From contig RDXA01000359.1 of the NCBI GenBank assembly GCA_004292705.1, positions 1 through 14,511 of the forward strand: a stretch of DNA of 14,511 nucleotides. Direction: 5' to 3'. The notes beneath the pieces are model-generated. The model was not told the DNA's origin. It made no database searches and worked only from the letters and a program-made list of their open reading frames with translations. Origin of the DNA: Sphingomonadales bacterium (GTDB lineage: Bacteria; Pseudomonadota; Alphaproteobacteria; Sphingomonadales; Sphingomonadaceae). Positions 6,602 to 13,775 of the stretch are shown here, piece after piece (within the stretch, counting starts at the first letter, position 1; each line of letters begins with the position of its first letter). The position numbers were made by a program, and so were the translations under genes.

Positions 6602-8008
6602 TTATTGGCGAGGCAGCGTCCCGGCTTGTCGTTCGCCAGCACCAAAAGCCAGTCTGTACCCGACCGCGGGCTCGTTGAGGATAAGCTGTGGTGCCGCTGG
6701 ATTATCCTCCAGCTTTTGGCGCAAGGCTCTTATGGCGACGCGGAGGTAATCGAGGTGACCTTCGTGCGCTGGCCCCCACACCGCGCGGAGCAGGTGCCTA
6801 TGGGTGAGAACCCGCCCGGCGTGGCGAGCGAGCTCGGCGAGAACGGCAAACTCCTTGGGCGTGAGGTGAACTTCAAGACCGTTGCGGCTCACGTGATGCC
6901 GAAACAGGTCGATTGTCAGCGCTCCGCATGTGATCGGCTCCTGATCGTCTCCCGGGCTGAGATCGACAAGATTGTCGATATAACGTTGCAGCTTCCCCGC
7001 TTCTGTCGCGATTACGTTCGCAGCTTCCCGGTCGCCGGGGTTGCGGCGCAGAGTTCGCGAGCCGGCTTGTATCGCCAGCAGGCGGGGTTTCACATCTTCG
7101 CCGATCGAGGCCAGTAGCACAGCGCGCAACCGGTCGCGCTCGCGCAAGGCGATGGTGGCACTGGCTTCTGCCTCAAGCCGTGCCCGTTCGAGCGCCAGCG
7201 CTGCCTGATCGAGCAGGTTGGCGAGCAATTCGCGCTGGCTTTCAGCGACCGGCGCCCTGCCGTCCGCTCGCGCCAGCCCGACCACGCCATGAATCTTGCC
7301 TTGTCCGATCACCGGATTGAACTGCCAGTCCGCCTGATTGATCCGCTGAATTCCACGGCCGACCGGGGTGCCTTGGGCCAGCGCCGTTGCCATGGCTGCG
7401 TGATCATTGGGAGCAAGTGCCGTCTCTGGTGGCATGGCAGCAAGGAGCGCAGGAGGATCTTCATTGGCGGCAAACAGCGCGTGGCAATCGAACAGCCGCG
7501 CCAAATCTGCCACAACCACCTCGGCAACCGCTTCTCGCTTCGTACAGGACAGGAGTTTGCGGGCAAGACCGGCAATTGTGGCGTTGCGGGCAGCACTTGC
7601 TGCCGCAAGCTGGGCCTGGGTCCGCATCGCGCTGGCCAGCTGGCTTGTCACTACGGCCACAAGCAGCAGGGCTGATACGGTGAGAATATCGGACGGACTG
7701 CCGATGCGCAGTGTATGATAGGGCTTGGTGAAGAAGAAATTGAAGGTCAGCGTCGCAAGCACCGATACCGCCAGCGCGGGCCATAGTCCGGCATAACGAG
7801 CGGTCACCAGCACCGGCGGGAGATAGAGCAGCACGACGGCTGCAGATCCCCAGCCAGGTCCCACCAGCAATCCCACTGCGGTTGCCATCAGAATAAACAG
7901 TAGGCCGAGGACAAGGCCCGCAGCAAGTGAGCCTGTGCTTGGGGGCGACGCAGGCGATATCCGAAGTTGATGGAACATGCATGAAAGATGCGACGCAATC
8001 GGGCGCAC
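6602..8008 (-). CDS. KdpD/KdpE chimera: membrane sensor with GAF, vestigial HisKA and C-terminal OmpR-type DNA-binding domain
   Basis: This protein has 468 residues from a GTG at 8008 (AAGG about 8 nt upstream); an ATG at 7978 is the alternative, with no clear ribosome site. Order: four transmembrane helices (about 27-48, 54-70, 74-93, 107-125) of the KdpD DUF4118 type, including FNFFFTKPYHTL; a GAF-like domain (about 140-275); a segment (288-350) aligning with the KdpD HisKA helix pair, where LLASIGEDVKPRL replaces ...HDLRTPL, so the phospho-acceptor His is Glu304; then, after a very short linker, a KdpE-like winged helix (358-455: VHLTPKEFAVL, LTHRHLLRAVWGP, RALRQKLEDNP, VGYRLAF). The KdpD N-terminal ATP-binding/USP region, HATPase_c and the KdpE receiver are all missing. 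It is divergent from kup, so I infer a phosphorylation-free, membrane-tethered regulator responding to K+ or osmotic state. The domain assignments are strong; the function is inferred. Confidence 0.85.
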   Translation of the reverse strand: MRPIASHLSCMFHQLRISPASPPSTGSLAAGLVLGLLFILMATAVGLLVGPGWGSAAVVLLYLPPVLVTARYAGLWPALAVSVLATLTFNFFFTKPYHTLRIGSPSDILTVSALLLVAVVTSQLASAMRTQAQLAAASAARNATIAGLARKLLSCTKREAVAEVVVADLARLFDCHALFAANEDPPALLAAMPPETALAPNDHAAMATALAQGTPVGRGIQRINQADWQFNPVIGQGKIHGVVGLARADGRAPVAESQRELLANLLDQAALALERARLEAEASATIALRERDRLRAVLLASIGEDVKPRLLAIQAGSRTLRRNPGDREAANVIATEAGKLQRYIDNLVDLSPGDDQEPITCGALTIDLFRHHVSRNGLEVHLTPKEFAVLAELARHAGRVLTHRHLLRAVWGPAHEGHLDYLRVAIRALRQKLEDNPAAPQLILNEPAVGYRLAFGAGERQAGTLPRQ

Positions 8009-8081
8009 GTCGAGCCTTGCGACATTCTCGCTGCCTCAATCCACATGGAAACTTTATGCGGTTCAGGTGCAACTGTTGCGG
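8009..8081. promoter_or_regulatory. 73-bp divergent control region between the KdpD/KdpE chimera and kup
   Basis: All regulation of both genes must fit here or inside the coding ends. It contains a perfect 11-bp palindrome GCAAC-T-GTTGC (8069-8079), two bases before the kup ATG, and an AT-richer patch AAACTTTATG (8049-8058) resembling the TTTATA-type words to which E. coli KdpE binds. No convincing -35/-10 pair was found on either strand. Confidence 0.4.
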
Positions 8082-9995
8082 ATGGAAACGACCTGCCCCA
8101 GCCCGCCCTTGGCCGCTAAGCCCACCCATGAAACGCCGCGCGATTCCCTCCCGGTACTGATGCTGGGGGCAATTGGTGTGGTTTATGGCGATATCGGCAC
8201 CTCACCGCTCTATGCGCTCAAGGAAAGTTTCGTTGGCCCCCACCCCTTGGCGGTTGACCGGCTGCACGTGTTCGGTGTGCTGAGCCTGATTTTCTGGTCG
8301 CTGATGCTGATCGTGACGATCAAGTATGTCCTTGTCGCGATGCGTGCCGACAATCGCGGAGAAGGCGGATCTTTTGCCCTTTTGGCGCTGATATCACGCC
8401 ATGTGGAAGGCCGATGGCTCACCGCTTGCCTTGTGACCTTGGGGGTGCTCGCTGCATCGTTGTTCTATGGCGATGCAATGCTGACCCCGGCGATTTCAGT
8501 GTTGTCGGCGGTCGAGGGGCTGACGATCGTCAATCCCGCGCTCGAGGCGCTGGTGCTGCCGATTGCGGTGATCATCCTCATCGGCCTGTTTCTGATCCAG
8601 AACCGGGGCACGGCGAGGGTTGGCGCACTGTTCGGGCCGATTGTTCTTGTTTACTTTGCTACGCTCGCGACGCTCGGCGTGGTCAACATCGCTGCGCGCC
8701 CCGAAATTCTCGGCATTCTCAACCCGCTATGGGCTGCACGATTTTTTGCGAACGATCCGCAGCTTGCGTTTCTTGCCATGGGTTCGGTGTTCCTTGCCGT
8801 GACCGGAGCCGAGACACTCTATGCCGATATGGGGCATTTCGGGCGTAAGGCAGTCGGGTATAGCTGGCTCGTTATCGCCTACCCCTGCCTGATGCTCAAT
8901 TATTTGGGGCAAGGCGCGTTGCTGCTGACCGACCCATCGGCGGCGGAGAACCCCTTTTACCTCATGGCTCCCGAATGGGCGCGGCTGCCGCTGGTGTTCA
9001 TCGCCACTGCAGCCACCATCATTGCCAGCCAGGCGGTGATCTCGGGCGCGTTCTCGGTGACGCATCAGGCGGTGCAGCTAGGTTTCTTGCCTCGCCTCAA
9101 GACGCTCCAGACCAGCGAGAGGGCGGCCGGCCAGATCTACATACCGGCGATCAATTGGGGCCTGCTGGTGATGGTGCTGGCGCTGGTGTTGGGCTTCGGA
9201 GAATCGACACGGCTGGCGTCCGCCTATGGCATTTCGGTGATCGGCACGATGCTGATTACCACGATGATGCTGGCTTTCCTGGTGTTCCATGTCTGGCGCT
9301 GGAACAAGCTGCTGGCGGGTGCCACCATTGCGCTGTTTGCGATGGTGGACGGCACCTACTTTTTCTCCAACATCGCCAAGATCCCTGATGGCGGGTGGTT
9401 TCCGCTGGCGGTGGCGGCCGTGCTGTTCACCTTGCTGACGACCTGGGCCAAGGGGCGGCGGATCATGCGAGAGCGGATGGAGGAGGGCGATCTCACGCTT
9501 GACCAGTTCATCGCCTCCACCAACCGCTCTGCCCATCGGGTGCGCAATACGGCGGTTTATCTGTCGGCCTCGCCGATTGGTGTCCCTTCGGCGCTGTTGC
9601 ACAATCTCAAGCACAACCAGGTGCTGCACGAGCGGATCATCATCGTCACGGTCGCGGTTGAAGAGGTGCCGCAGGTGGCTCCGTGCCATCGGAGCGAAGT
9701 CCAGGATGCCGGTCACGGCTTTTATCGGGTGATCATCCGATACGGCTTCATGGAAGACGTCGATATCCCCCGCGAACTTGCCGCACTGGACAGTCTGGGG
9801 AATGTGTTTGACCCGATGTCGACAAGCTATTTCCTTGGTAGGCAGAAGCTCATTCCTTCGGCCGATCATCCCGGGATGGCCCGCTGGCGTGAAGGGTTGT
9901 TCGCATGGATGTCGAAGAGTTCCGAAAGCGCGATGGAGTCCTTCAAGCTGCCCACCAACCGTGTTGTGGAATTGGGCAGTCAGCTGCAGATCTGA
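8082..9995 (+). CDS. kup: Kup (TrkD) family low-affinity potassium transporter
   Basis: From the ATG at 8082 the protein has 637 residues, the usual length for bacterial Kup (about 620-640). The diagnostic N-terminal GVVYGDIGTSPLYALKE lies at residues 32-48, followed by about 12 hydrophobic helices up to residue about 460 and the cytoplasmic C-terminal domain. Motifs such as VFGVLSLIFWSLMLIVTIKY and MRADNRGEGGSFALLALI are textbook for the family. Asp37 corresponds to the Asp of the YGD motif needed for transport. Kup is a proton-coupled K+ importer in the inner membrane. The frame is open further upstream to 7977, but that would overlap the divergent regulator gene. The Shine-Dalgarno is poor: the bases before the start form a palindrome (GCAACTGTTGC), which may affect initiation. 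The divergent neighbour carries K+-sensor-type domains, so the pair likely forms a K+ homeostasis unit. Confidence 0.95.
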   Translation: METTCPSPPLAAKPTHETPRDSLPVLMLGAIGVVYGDIGTSPLYALKESFVGPHPLAVDRLHVFGVLSLIFWSLMLIVTIKYVLVAMRADNRGEGGSFALLALISRHVEGRWLTACLVTLGVLAASLFYGDAMLTPAISVLSAVEGLTIVNPALEALVLPIAVIILIGLFLIQNRGTARVGALFGPIVLVYFATLATLGVVNIAARPEILGILNPLWAARFFANDPQLAFLAMGSVFLAVTGAETLYADMGHFGRKAVGYSWLVIAYPCLMLNYLGQGALLLTDPSAAENPFYLMAPEWARLPLVFIATAATIIASQAVISGAFSVTHQAVQLGFLPRLKTLQTSERAAGQIYIPAINWGLLVMVLALVLGFGESTRLASAYGISVIGTMLITTMMLAFLVFHVWRWNKLLAGATIALFAMVDGTYFFSNIAKIPDGGWFPLAVAAVLFTLLTTWAKGRRIMRERMEEGDLTLDQFIASTNRSAHRVRNTAVYLSASPIGVPSALLHNLKHNQVLHERIIIVTVAVEEVPQVAPCHRSEVQDAGHGFYRVIIRYGFMEDVDIPRELAALDSLGNVFDPMSTSYFLGRQKLIPSADHPGMARWREGLFAWMSKSSESAMESFKLPTNRVVELGSQLQI

Positions 9996-10127
9996 AGGAC
10001 TGTGCCAGGTCACGCCGACGCTCTACACTGCACCAGCTGCGTGCGATCGCTGGCGGGGATGAGCCATTCCGGTGCGTGCCTTTTGCGGATAAGACGGGCC
10101 ATCTGAGCTGAGAGAACGAACCCCGCG

Positions 10128-11027
10128 ATGCGCAAATGTCTTGCCCCGATTGCCACTCTGTCGGTTGTCCTCGCCCTTGTCGCTGCGCCCGCCGAGGCCG
10201 CTGCCGAGGGGGATGCTACCATCCCTGAGGATGCCGAGGCGGCGACGCTGGTGGAGGAAGGCGAACTGACTTCGGGCGAGACCACCCTGCGGGAGTTCAC
10301 CACAGACCGTCCCGATGTGACCGAGAGCCCGTTCACCGTCGATCCCGGTCACTTCCAGATAGAGACCACGCTGTTCGGCCACGCCCGATCGCGTGCCGAT
10401 GCGGCAGGTATCGTCACCGACACTTTCGAATTCGGAACGACCAATCTGCGCCTTGGCCTTACCGATCGGTTAGAAGTCGATTTCGTCTGGCAGCCTTACG
10501 GCATCCTCGACCAGCGCGGCGGCGGGGTCGACGAACGCGGCATCGGCAGCGTGACACTGCGCGCGAAGTATAACCTGTGGGGCAATGACGGGCCTGCACG
10601 CCCCGGCGACACAGCGGTGGCCCTGCTGCCCTATGTCACTCTGCCGACTGATGGCAATAATGGCATTGGCGAGAGCGAGGTCGCCTTCGGGCTGATCGTG
10701 CCGCTGGCGATCAATCTGGGCGGGGGGATGGGCCTCGGCCTCAACGGCGCGGCCAATTTTACCCGAAGCGACGTTGACCCGACCTATGATGCCGCAGTGC
10801 TGACATCTGCCTCGCTCGCCTATGAATGGAACGAAGTGCTGGGCAGCTATGCCGAGGTGGTGTGGGAATTCAGCCGCAACGATCCTGCGGGCGATATCGT
10901 CACGTTCAACACGGGTCTTACAATTGGATTGGGCGAAGATTGGCAGCTTGATATGGGGGTCAATGTCGGAGCAACGCGGGCAGCGGATAGCATTGCCTCG
11001 TTCATCGGCATATCGGCCCGCTTCTGA
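10128..11027 (+). CDS. Outer-membrane beta-barrel protein, phenol-degradation MetA-pathway (Phenol_MetA_deg-like) family
   Basis: A 299-residue exported protein. Residues 1-24 form a signal peptide ending PAEA. After an acidic, probably flexible stretch (25-56) comes TTDRPDVTESPFTVDPGHFQ (58-77), the sequence that opens members of this transporter-like family. The rest alternates polar and hydrophobic residues with Gly-rich turns, as in a beta-barrel, and the protein ends with ISARF, the C-terminal aromatic expected for outer-membrane insertion. Family members are channel-like outer-membrane proteins; the name is historical and phenol need not be the substrate. It lies 132 bp after kup on the same strand, without strong evidence for a shared transcript, and converges with sorB. 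The Shine-Dalgarno before 10128 is weak (GAGAG about 12 nt upstream). Confidence 0.8.
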   Translation: MRKCLAPIATLSVVLALVAAPAEAAAEGDATIPEDAEAATLVEEGELTSGETTLREFTTDRPDVTESPFTVDPGHFQIETTLFGHARSRADAAGIVTDTFEFGTTNLRLGLTDRLEVDFVWQPYGILDQRGGGVDERGIGSVTLRAKYNLWGNDGPARPGDTAVALLPYVTLPTDGNNGIGESEVAFGLIVPLAINLGGGMGLGLNGAANFTRSDVDPTYDAAVLTSASLAYEWNEVLGSYAEVVWEFSRNDPAGDIVTFNTGLTIGLGEDWQLDMGVNVGATRAADSIASFIGISARF

Positions 11028-11072
11028 GGTCTCCCGGTCCGGTGGAGTATGCAGGGGCGTTGGGTCGGACGC

Positions 11073-11402
11073 TCAGGGGCTATCGGCGCCCGTAGCCTGC
11101 ACATGAACCATATAGTCGACGATGGCGGGGACTGCCTGCTTGTCGACCGGGGCCTTGTAGATGGCGATCATCTTGCCCACGATCGACTCCCATTTGGCGC
11201 GGCTGACCTTGGGCTGTTGCAGCATGGTCGATGGCGAATGGCAGGCGGTGCAGTTCTCCAGCACCGCCTGTCGCCCCGGGCCGGGAGGCAGATCGAGCGG
11301 ATCATCGGGCAGGGTGATGCTGGCGTCGGTGAACGTGACTTCGGGTGCGCGCTCGCAGCCGCCAAGCATCAGGGCCGCAACAAGGATGGTGGCGGCCCTC
11401 AT
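11073..11402 (-). CDS. sorB: c-type cytochrome lipoprotein, likely sulfite dehydrogenase heme subunit (SorB-like)
   Basis: A 109-residue monoheme cytochrome c. Residues 1-16 form a lipoprotein signal with lipobox LGGC (Cys16), so the mature protein is probably anchored to a membrane on the periplasmic side. The heme site CTACH is at 51-55 (Cys51, Cys54, His55); Met78 or Met98 is the candidate distal ligand. Size, single heme and position after a SorA homologue match SorB of the SorAB sulfite dehydrogenase, which takes two electrons from sulfite oxidation and passes them to the respiratory chain. The classic Starkeya SorB is, as I recall, a soluble periplasmic protein, so a lipid anchor would be a variation. 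Its ATG overlaps the sorA stop by 4 bp (ATGA). It is the last gene of the operon. Confidence 0.85.
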   Translation of the reverse strand: MRAATILVAALMLGGCERAPEVTFTDASITLPDDPLDLPPGPGRQAVLENCTACHSPSTMLQQPKVSRAKWESIVGKMIAIYKAPVDKQAVPAIVDYMVHVQATGADSP

Positions 11403-12595
11403 TGCGCCCTCAGGGTGATGCGTTCAATCACATTGCGGGCATAGCCGCTCGGGTTCCAGTGTAGCACCTCGGGCTGCACCGCGCCCTTGGTATTGGCCGC
11501 CCGTGCGCCGATATTGGCAAGGTCGCTGGTCACTGCGGGAATCGTCGCGCTCCAGCGGCGAAAGGCATAGGGGCCTTCGTCCGGGCCCAAGGTGCAGCCG
11601 ACTTGCCAGCCTTCGCCGATCAGATCGACACTGGAAAGCGCCGCATCGCCGCCCATCGCGATCCCTTCAAGTGTCAGCGGCTGGCCCTTGGTCACCACGG
11701 CCCCGTCGGCATGGCTGGTGATGAAGGCGCGCGGCGGCATCGCGGTGATTGGCACCGTCGGGAAATCCTTGTCCTCGGGCGTGATCGTCCGCGCCGGGAA
11801 GCGGTAGGAATCCGCCACATAATAGCTGTCATCTTCGCCGGTCAGCACTTCGACCGTGCTCAGCATCTTGACCCAATAGGTCGAGAACCATCCCGGCACG
11901 ACGATCCGCAAGGGAAAGCCGTGGAGCAGCGGCAGCGGCTCGCCGTTCATGCCCCAGGCGACCAGCACATCGTCGCGCAGGGCGATATCCAGCGGGATCG
12001 ATTTGATGAATTGCGGCGCGCCATCGGTGAGCGGCACGTCGAGCCCGGCAAAGCGCACCCGCTTCGCCCCCGGCGCGAGGCCCGCCCTCGCGAGCACGTC
12101 CTTCAGGCGCACCCCGGTCCAGCGCGCGCAGCTCATCGCGCCGTTGCCCCACTGGGTGCCGGTCACGCGCGGCTCCGACAGGCCGCGCCCGTTACCGGCG
12201 CATTGATTGATCGCGACCACCTCGATCTGCTCCCCGGCCGCGACAATGTCGTCGAGCGTCAGCGACACCGGCGTCCTGACCGCACCGCCGACCGCGACGC
12301 GGTGCGCGGCCGCGTTGACAGCGGTCGGCATGTCCCAGTTCCAGCGTACGAAATGGCGGTCATTGGGTGTGATCACACCCTCGCGGAAGACCGCCATCGG
12401 GGTTTCGAGCAGCGGCGGGCGGATGCGCTGGACGATCATTTCGCCCTTGCCGGGGAAGGCGGGCTCGATCGGTCTGAGGCTCGGTCCACCGGGCAGTCCG
12501 AGATCGACGAGTTTCTGCGCTAGCACCGGCGCAGCGAGCACCGCGCCGCCCGCACTTGCCATCAACGCGCGGCGGGTGAGCCTGCCTTCGCTCAT
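11399..12595 (-). CDS. sorA: Molybdopterin sulfite oxidase family protein (SorA-like), Tat-exported
   Basis: A 398-residue protein. The N-terminus LTRRALMASAGGAVLAAPVL is a twin-arginine signal, so it is folded around its cofactor in the cytoplasm and sent to the periplasm. The Moco domain has the Cys that binds molybdenum in VVAINQCAGNGRGLSEPRV (Cys132), with Arg137 five residues later as in SorA, and Tyr264 at the spacing expected for the active-site Tyr. A C-terminal dimerisation (Mo-co_dimer) domain covers about residues 280-398. It should oxidise sulfite to sulfate and deliver electrons to the following cytochrome. One difference: the motif VRxH in the active site reads VRWN (Arg84, Asn86), so the usual His is Asn. 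The start overlaps the RibB-like stop by 4 bp and the stop overlaps the sorB start by 4 bp. Confidence 0.88.
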   Translation of the reverse strand: MSEGRLTRRALMASAGGAVLAAPVLAQKLVDLGLPGGPSLRPIEPAFPGKGEMIVQRIRPPLLETPMAVFREGVITPNDRHFVRWNWDMPTAVNAAAHRVAVGGAVRTPVSLTLDDIVAAGEQIEVVAINQCAGNGRGLSEPRVTGTQWGNGAMSCARWTGVRLKDVLARAGLAPGAKRVRFAGLDVPLTDGAPQFIKSIPLDIALRDDVLVAWGMNGEPLPLLHGFPLRIVVPGWFSTYWVKMLSTVEVLTGEDDSYYVADSYRFPARTITPEDKDFPTVPITAMPPRAFITSHADGAVVTKGQPLTLEGIAMGGDAALSSVDLIGEGWQVGCTLGPDEGPYAFRRWSATIPAVTSDLANIGARAANTKGAVQPEVLHWNPSGYARNVIERITLRAQ

Positions 12596-13203
12596 GCTTC
12601 GGCCCGTTCGATCCGTGCGATCAATTCTCCGATCTCTGCCACTTTGAGGCCATGCGCTGCGATGAGTTCGCCGATATCGTCAATCCGCGCCATTTCGCCA
12701 TCGTCGCGCATGATCGAGCAGATCACCGCCGCATCGCCCGCGCCTGCCAACCGCGCGAGATCGATCGAGGCCTCGCAGGCAGATGCGCGTTCCAGTACGC
12801 CGCCGTCTCGCGCGATCAGCGGAAAGACATGGCCGGGGGAATGGATGTCGGCTGATGTTGCTCCGGTGGCAATCGCTACCTTTACGGTGTGCGCCCGGTC
12901 GGCGGCAGAAATGCCGGTCGAGACCCCGCTCGCCGCCTCGATTGACCGCGCGAAGGGCCGCCCGGTCTGGCGCGCAGTGCCGGGGTTCACGAGGCTGAGA
13001 CCGAGCCGGGCGGCATGCTGCGGGGTCAGCGCGAGGCAGATCAGGCCCCGCCCGTGAGTGGCCATGAAGTTGATTGCCTCGGGTGTGACATGGTGCGCGG
13101 CGATCATCAGGTCGATGTCTCCACCGCGCAGCCGATCGCCCGCGATGATGATGATCCGCCCCGCAGCAACTGCCTCAAGTGCGGCATCCAACCCGGCGCT
13201 CAT
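12592..13203 (-). CDS. RibB-like protein (3,4-dihydroxy-2-butanone-4-phosphate synthase fold) lacking key catalytic residues
   Basis: The protein has 203 residues from the ATG at 13203 (a GTG at 13206 is also possible). VTPEAINFMATHGRGLICLAL, STGISAADR and SPGHVFPLIARDGGVLER mark it clearly as a RibB homologue; normal RibB turns ribulose 5-phosphate into the four-carbon riboflavin precursor. Compared with E. coli RibB from memory, the acidic loop DDEDRENEGD reads GDRLRGGDID: metal ligand Glu38 is Gly27, while Arg37 (Arg26) and Asp42 (Asp31) remain. The RGGHTEA loop reads RASACEA, so metal ligand His153 is Ala142. Glu174 is Ser163. His136 is kept as His125. I therefore expect no ordinary RibB activity. 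The gene is intact and tightly coupled to its neighbours (1-bp overlap before, 4-bp after), so a new role is more likely than decay. Confidence 0.85.
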   Translation of the reverse strand: MSAGLDAALEAVAAGRIIIIAGDRLRGGDIDLMIAAHHVTPEAINFMATHGRGLICLALTPQHAARLGLSLVNPGTARQTGRPFARSIEAASGVSTGISAADRAHTVKVAIATGATSADIHSPGHVFPLIARDGGVLERASACEASIDLARLAGAGDAAVICSIMRDDGEMARIDDIGELIAAHGLKVAEIGELIARIERAEA

Positions 13204-13775
13204 CACGCAAGGTCCCTTCCTGCCGCGAAGCTCTTCGCGCCCAGCACCACCTGCTTGCCGACCAGTTCAAGCTGGCCCCGCGCGCGCTCGTCCAGACATT
13301 CCCCATCAGGCGAGAACAGTCCGCGATAGGTGCGGATCGTCGCCCCCATCGGGGTCGGCCAGCCGCGCAAGGCGTGGGTGATTGCGCGCATCGTCAACAG
13401 CGTCGACATCGACGCCTGATCGCCGAACGCCGTGGCAATCAGCCCCACCGCCCGCCCATCGAGATAGGGTCGTTCATCGCGCGCCAGATCCTCGAGATAA
13501 TCGAGCGCATTCTTGACCAGGCCCGAAATGGTGCCGTGATAGCCCGGCGCAGCAATCAGCAGGCCATCGGCTGCGCGCACCGCTGCGACCATCTCGGCCC
13601 CTTGCGAGACATCGTGGAGCGGCCCGAGATAATGCGGCAGCGCGGTGAGATACTCCCCGCCGAACACCGTCACTTCGGCGCCTTCGCCAGCGGCAACCGC
13701 CGCGGCAAGCCGCAGCGCCTGCTCGGTGGAGGAGCCGGGATTGACCGTGCCGCCGAGGGCTACGATGCGGGTCAT
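13203..13775 (-). CDS. NAD(P)H-dependent FMN reductase family flavoprotein (SsuE/azoreductase-like)
   Basis: From the ATG at 13775 the protein has 190 residues, the normal size of the FMN_red family. MTRIVALGGTVNPGSSTEQA is the N-terminal strand and FMN-phosphate loop, and APGYHGTISGLVKNALDYLE (about 88-107) matches the conserved P-Y/H-x-G...KNALDWL segment. AGGA lies 10 nt before the start. Such enzymes reduce FMN with NAD(P)H, often to feed a two-component monooxygenase (SsuE supplies SsuD, which frees sulfite from sulfonates); others act as quinone or azo reductases. Here it sits upstream of a sulfite dehydrogenase, which would fit a sulfite-releasing pathway, but no monooxygenase is visible in the window. 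Its start overlaps the glpD stop by 4 bp (ATGA) and its stop overlaps the RibB-like start by one base (TGATG). Confidence 0.85.
   Translation of the reverse strand: MTRIVALGGTVNPGSSTEQALRLAAAVAAGEGAEVTVFGGEYLTALPHYLGPLHDVSQGAEMVAAVRAADGLLIAAPGYHGTISGLVKNALDYLEDLARDERPYLDGRAVGLIATAFGDQASMSTLLTMRAITHALRGWPTPMGATIRTYRGLFSPDGECLDERARGQLELVGKQVVLGAKSFAAGRDLA

Noticed and set aside
7977..8081. Earlier kup start giving 35 more residues
   Set aside because: The extension overlaps the divergent regulator gene and does not resemble Kup N-termini; the ATG at 8082 gives the normal length.
9078..10013. 311-codon minus-strand open frame across the end of kup
   Set aside because: It is antisense to the conserved Kup C-terminal region, with biased His/Arg/Gln composition and no recognisable motif.
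11028..11072. Bidirectional terminator between the outer-membrane protein gene and sorB
   Set aside because: Only weak stems (for example GCGT/ACGC) are present and there is no T run on either strand.
11603..12523. 306-codon plus-strand open frame inside sorA
   Set aside because: It is a shadow of the SorA gene: low-complexity Arg/His-rich translation without family resemblance.
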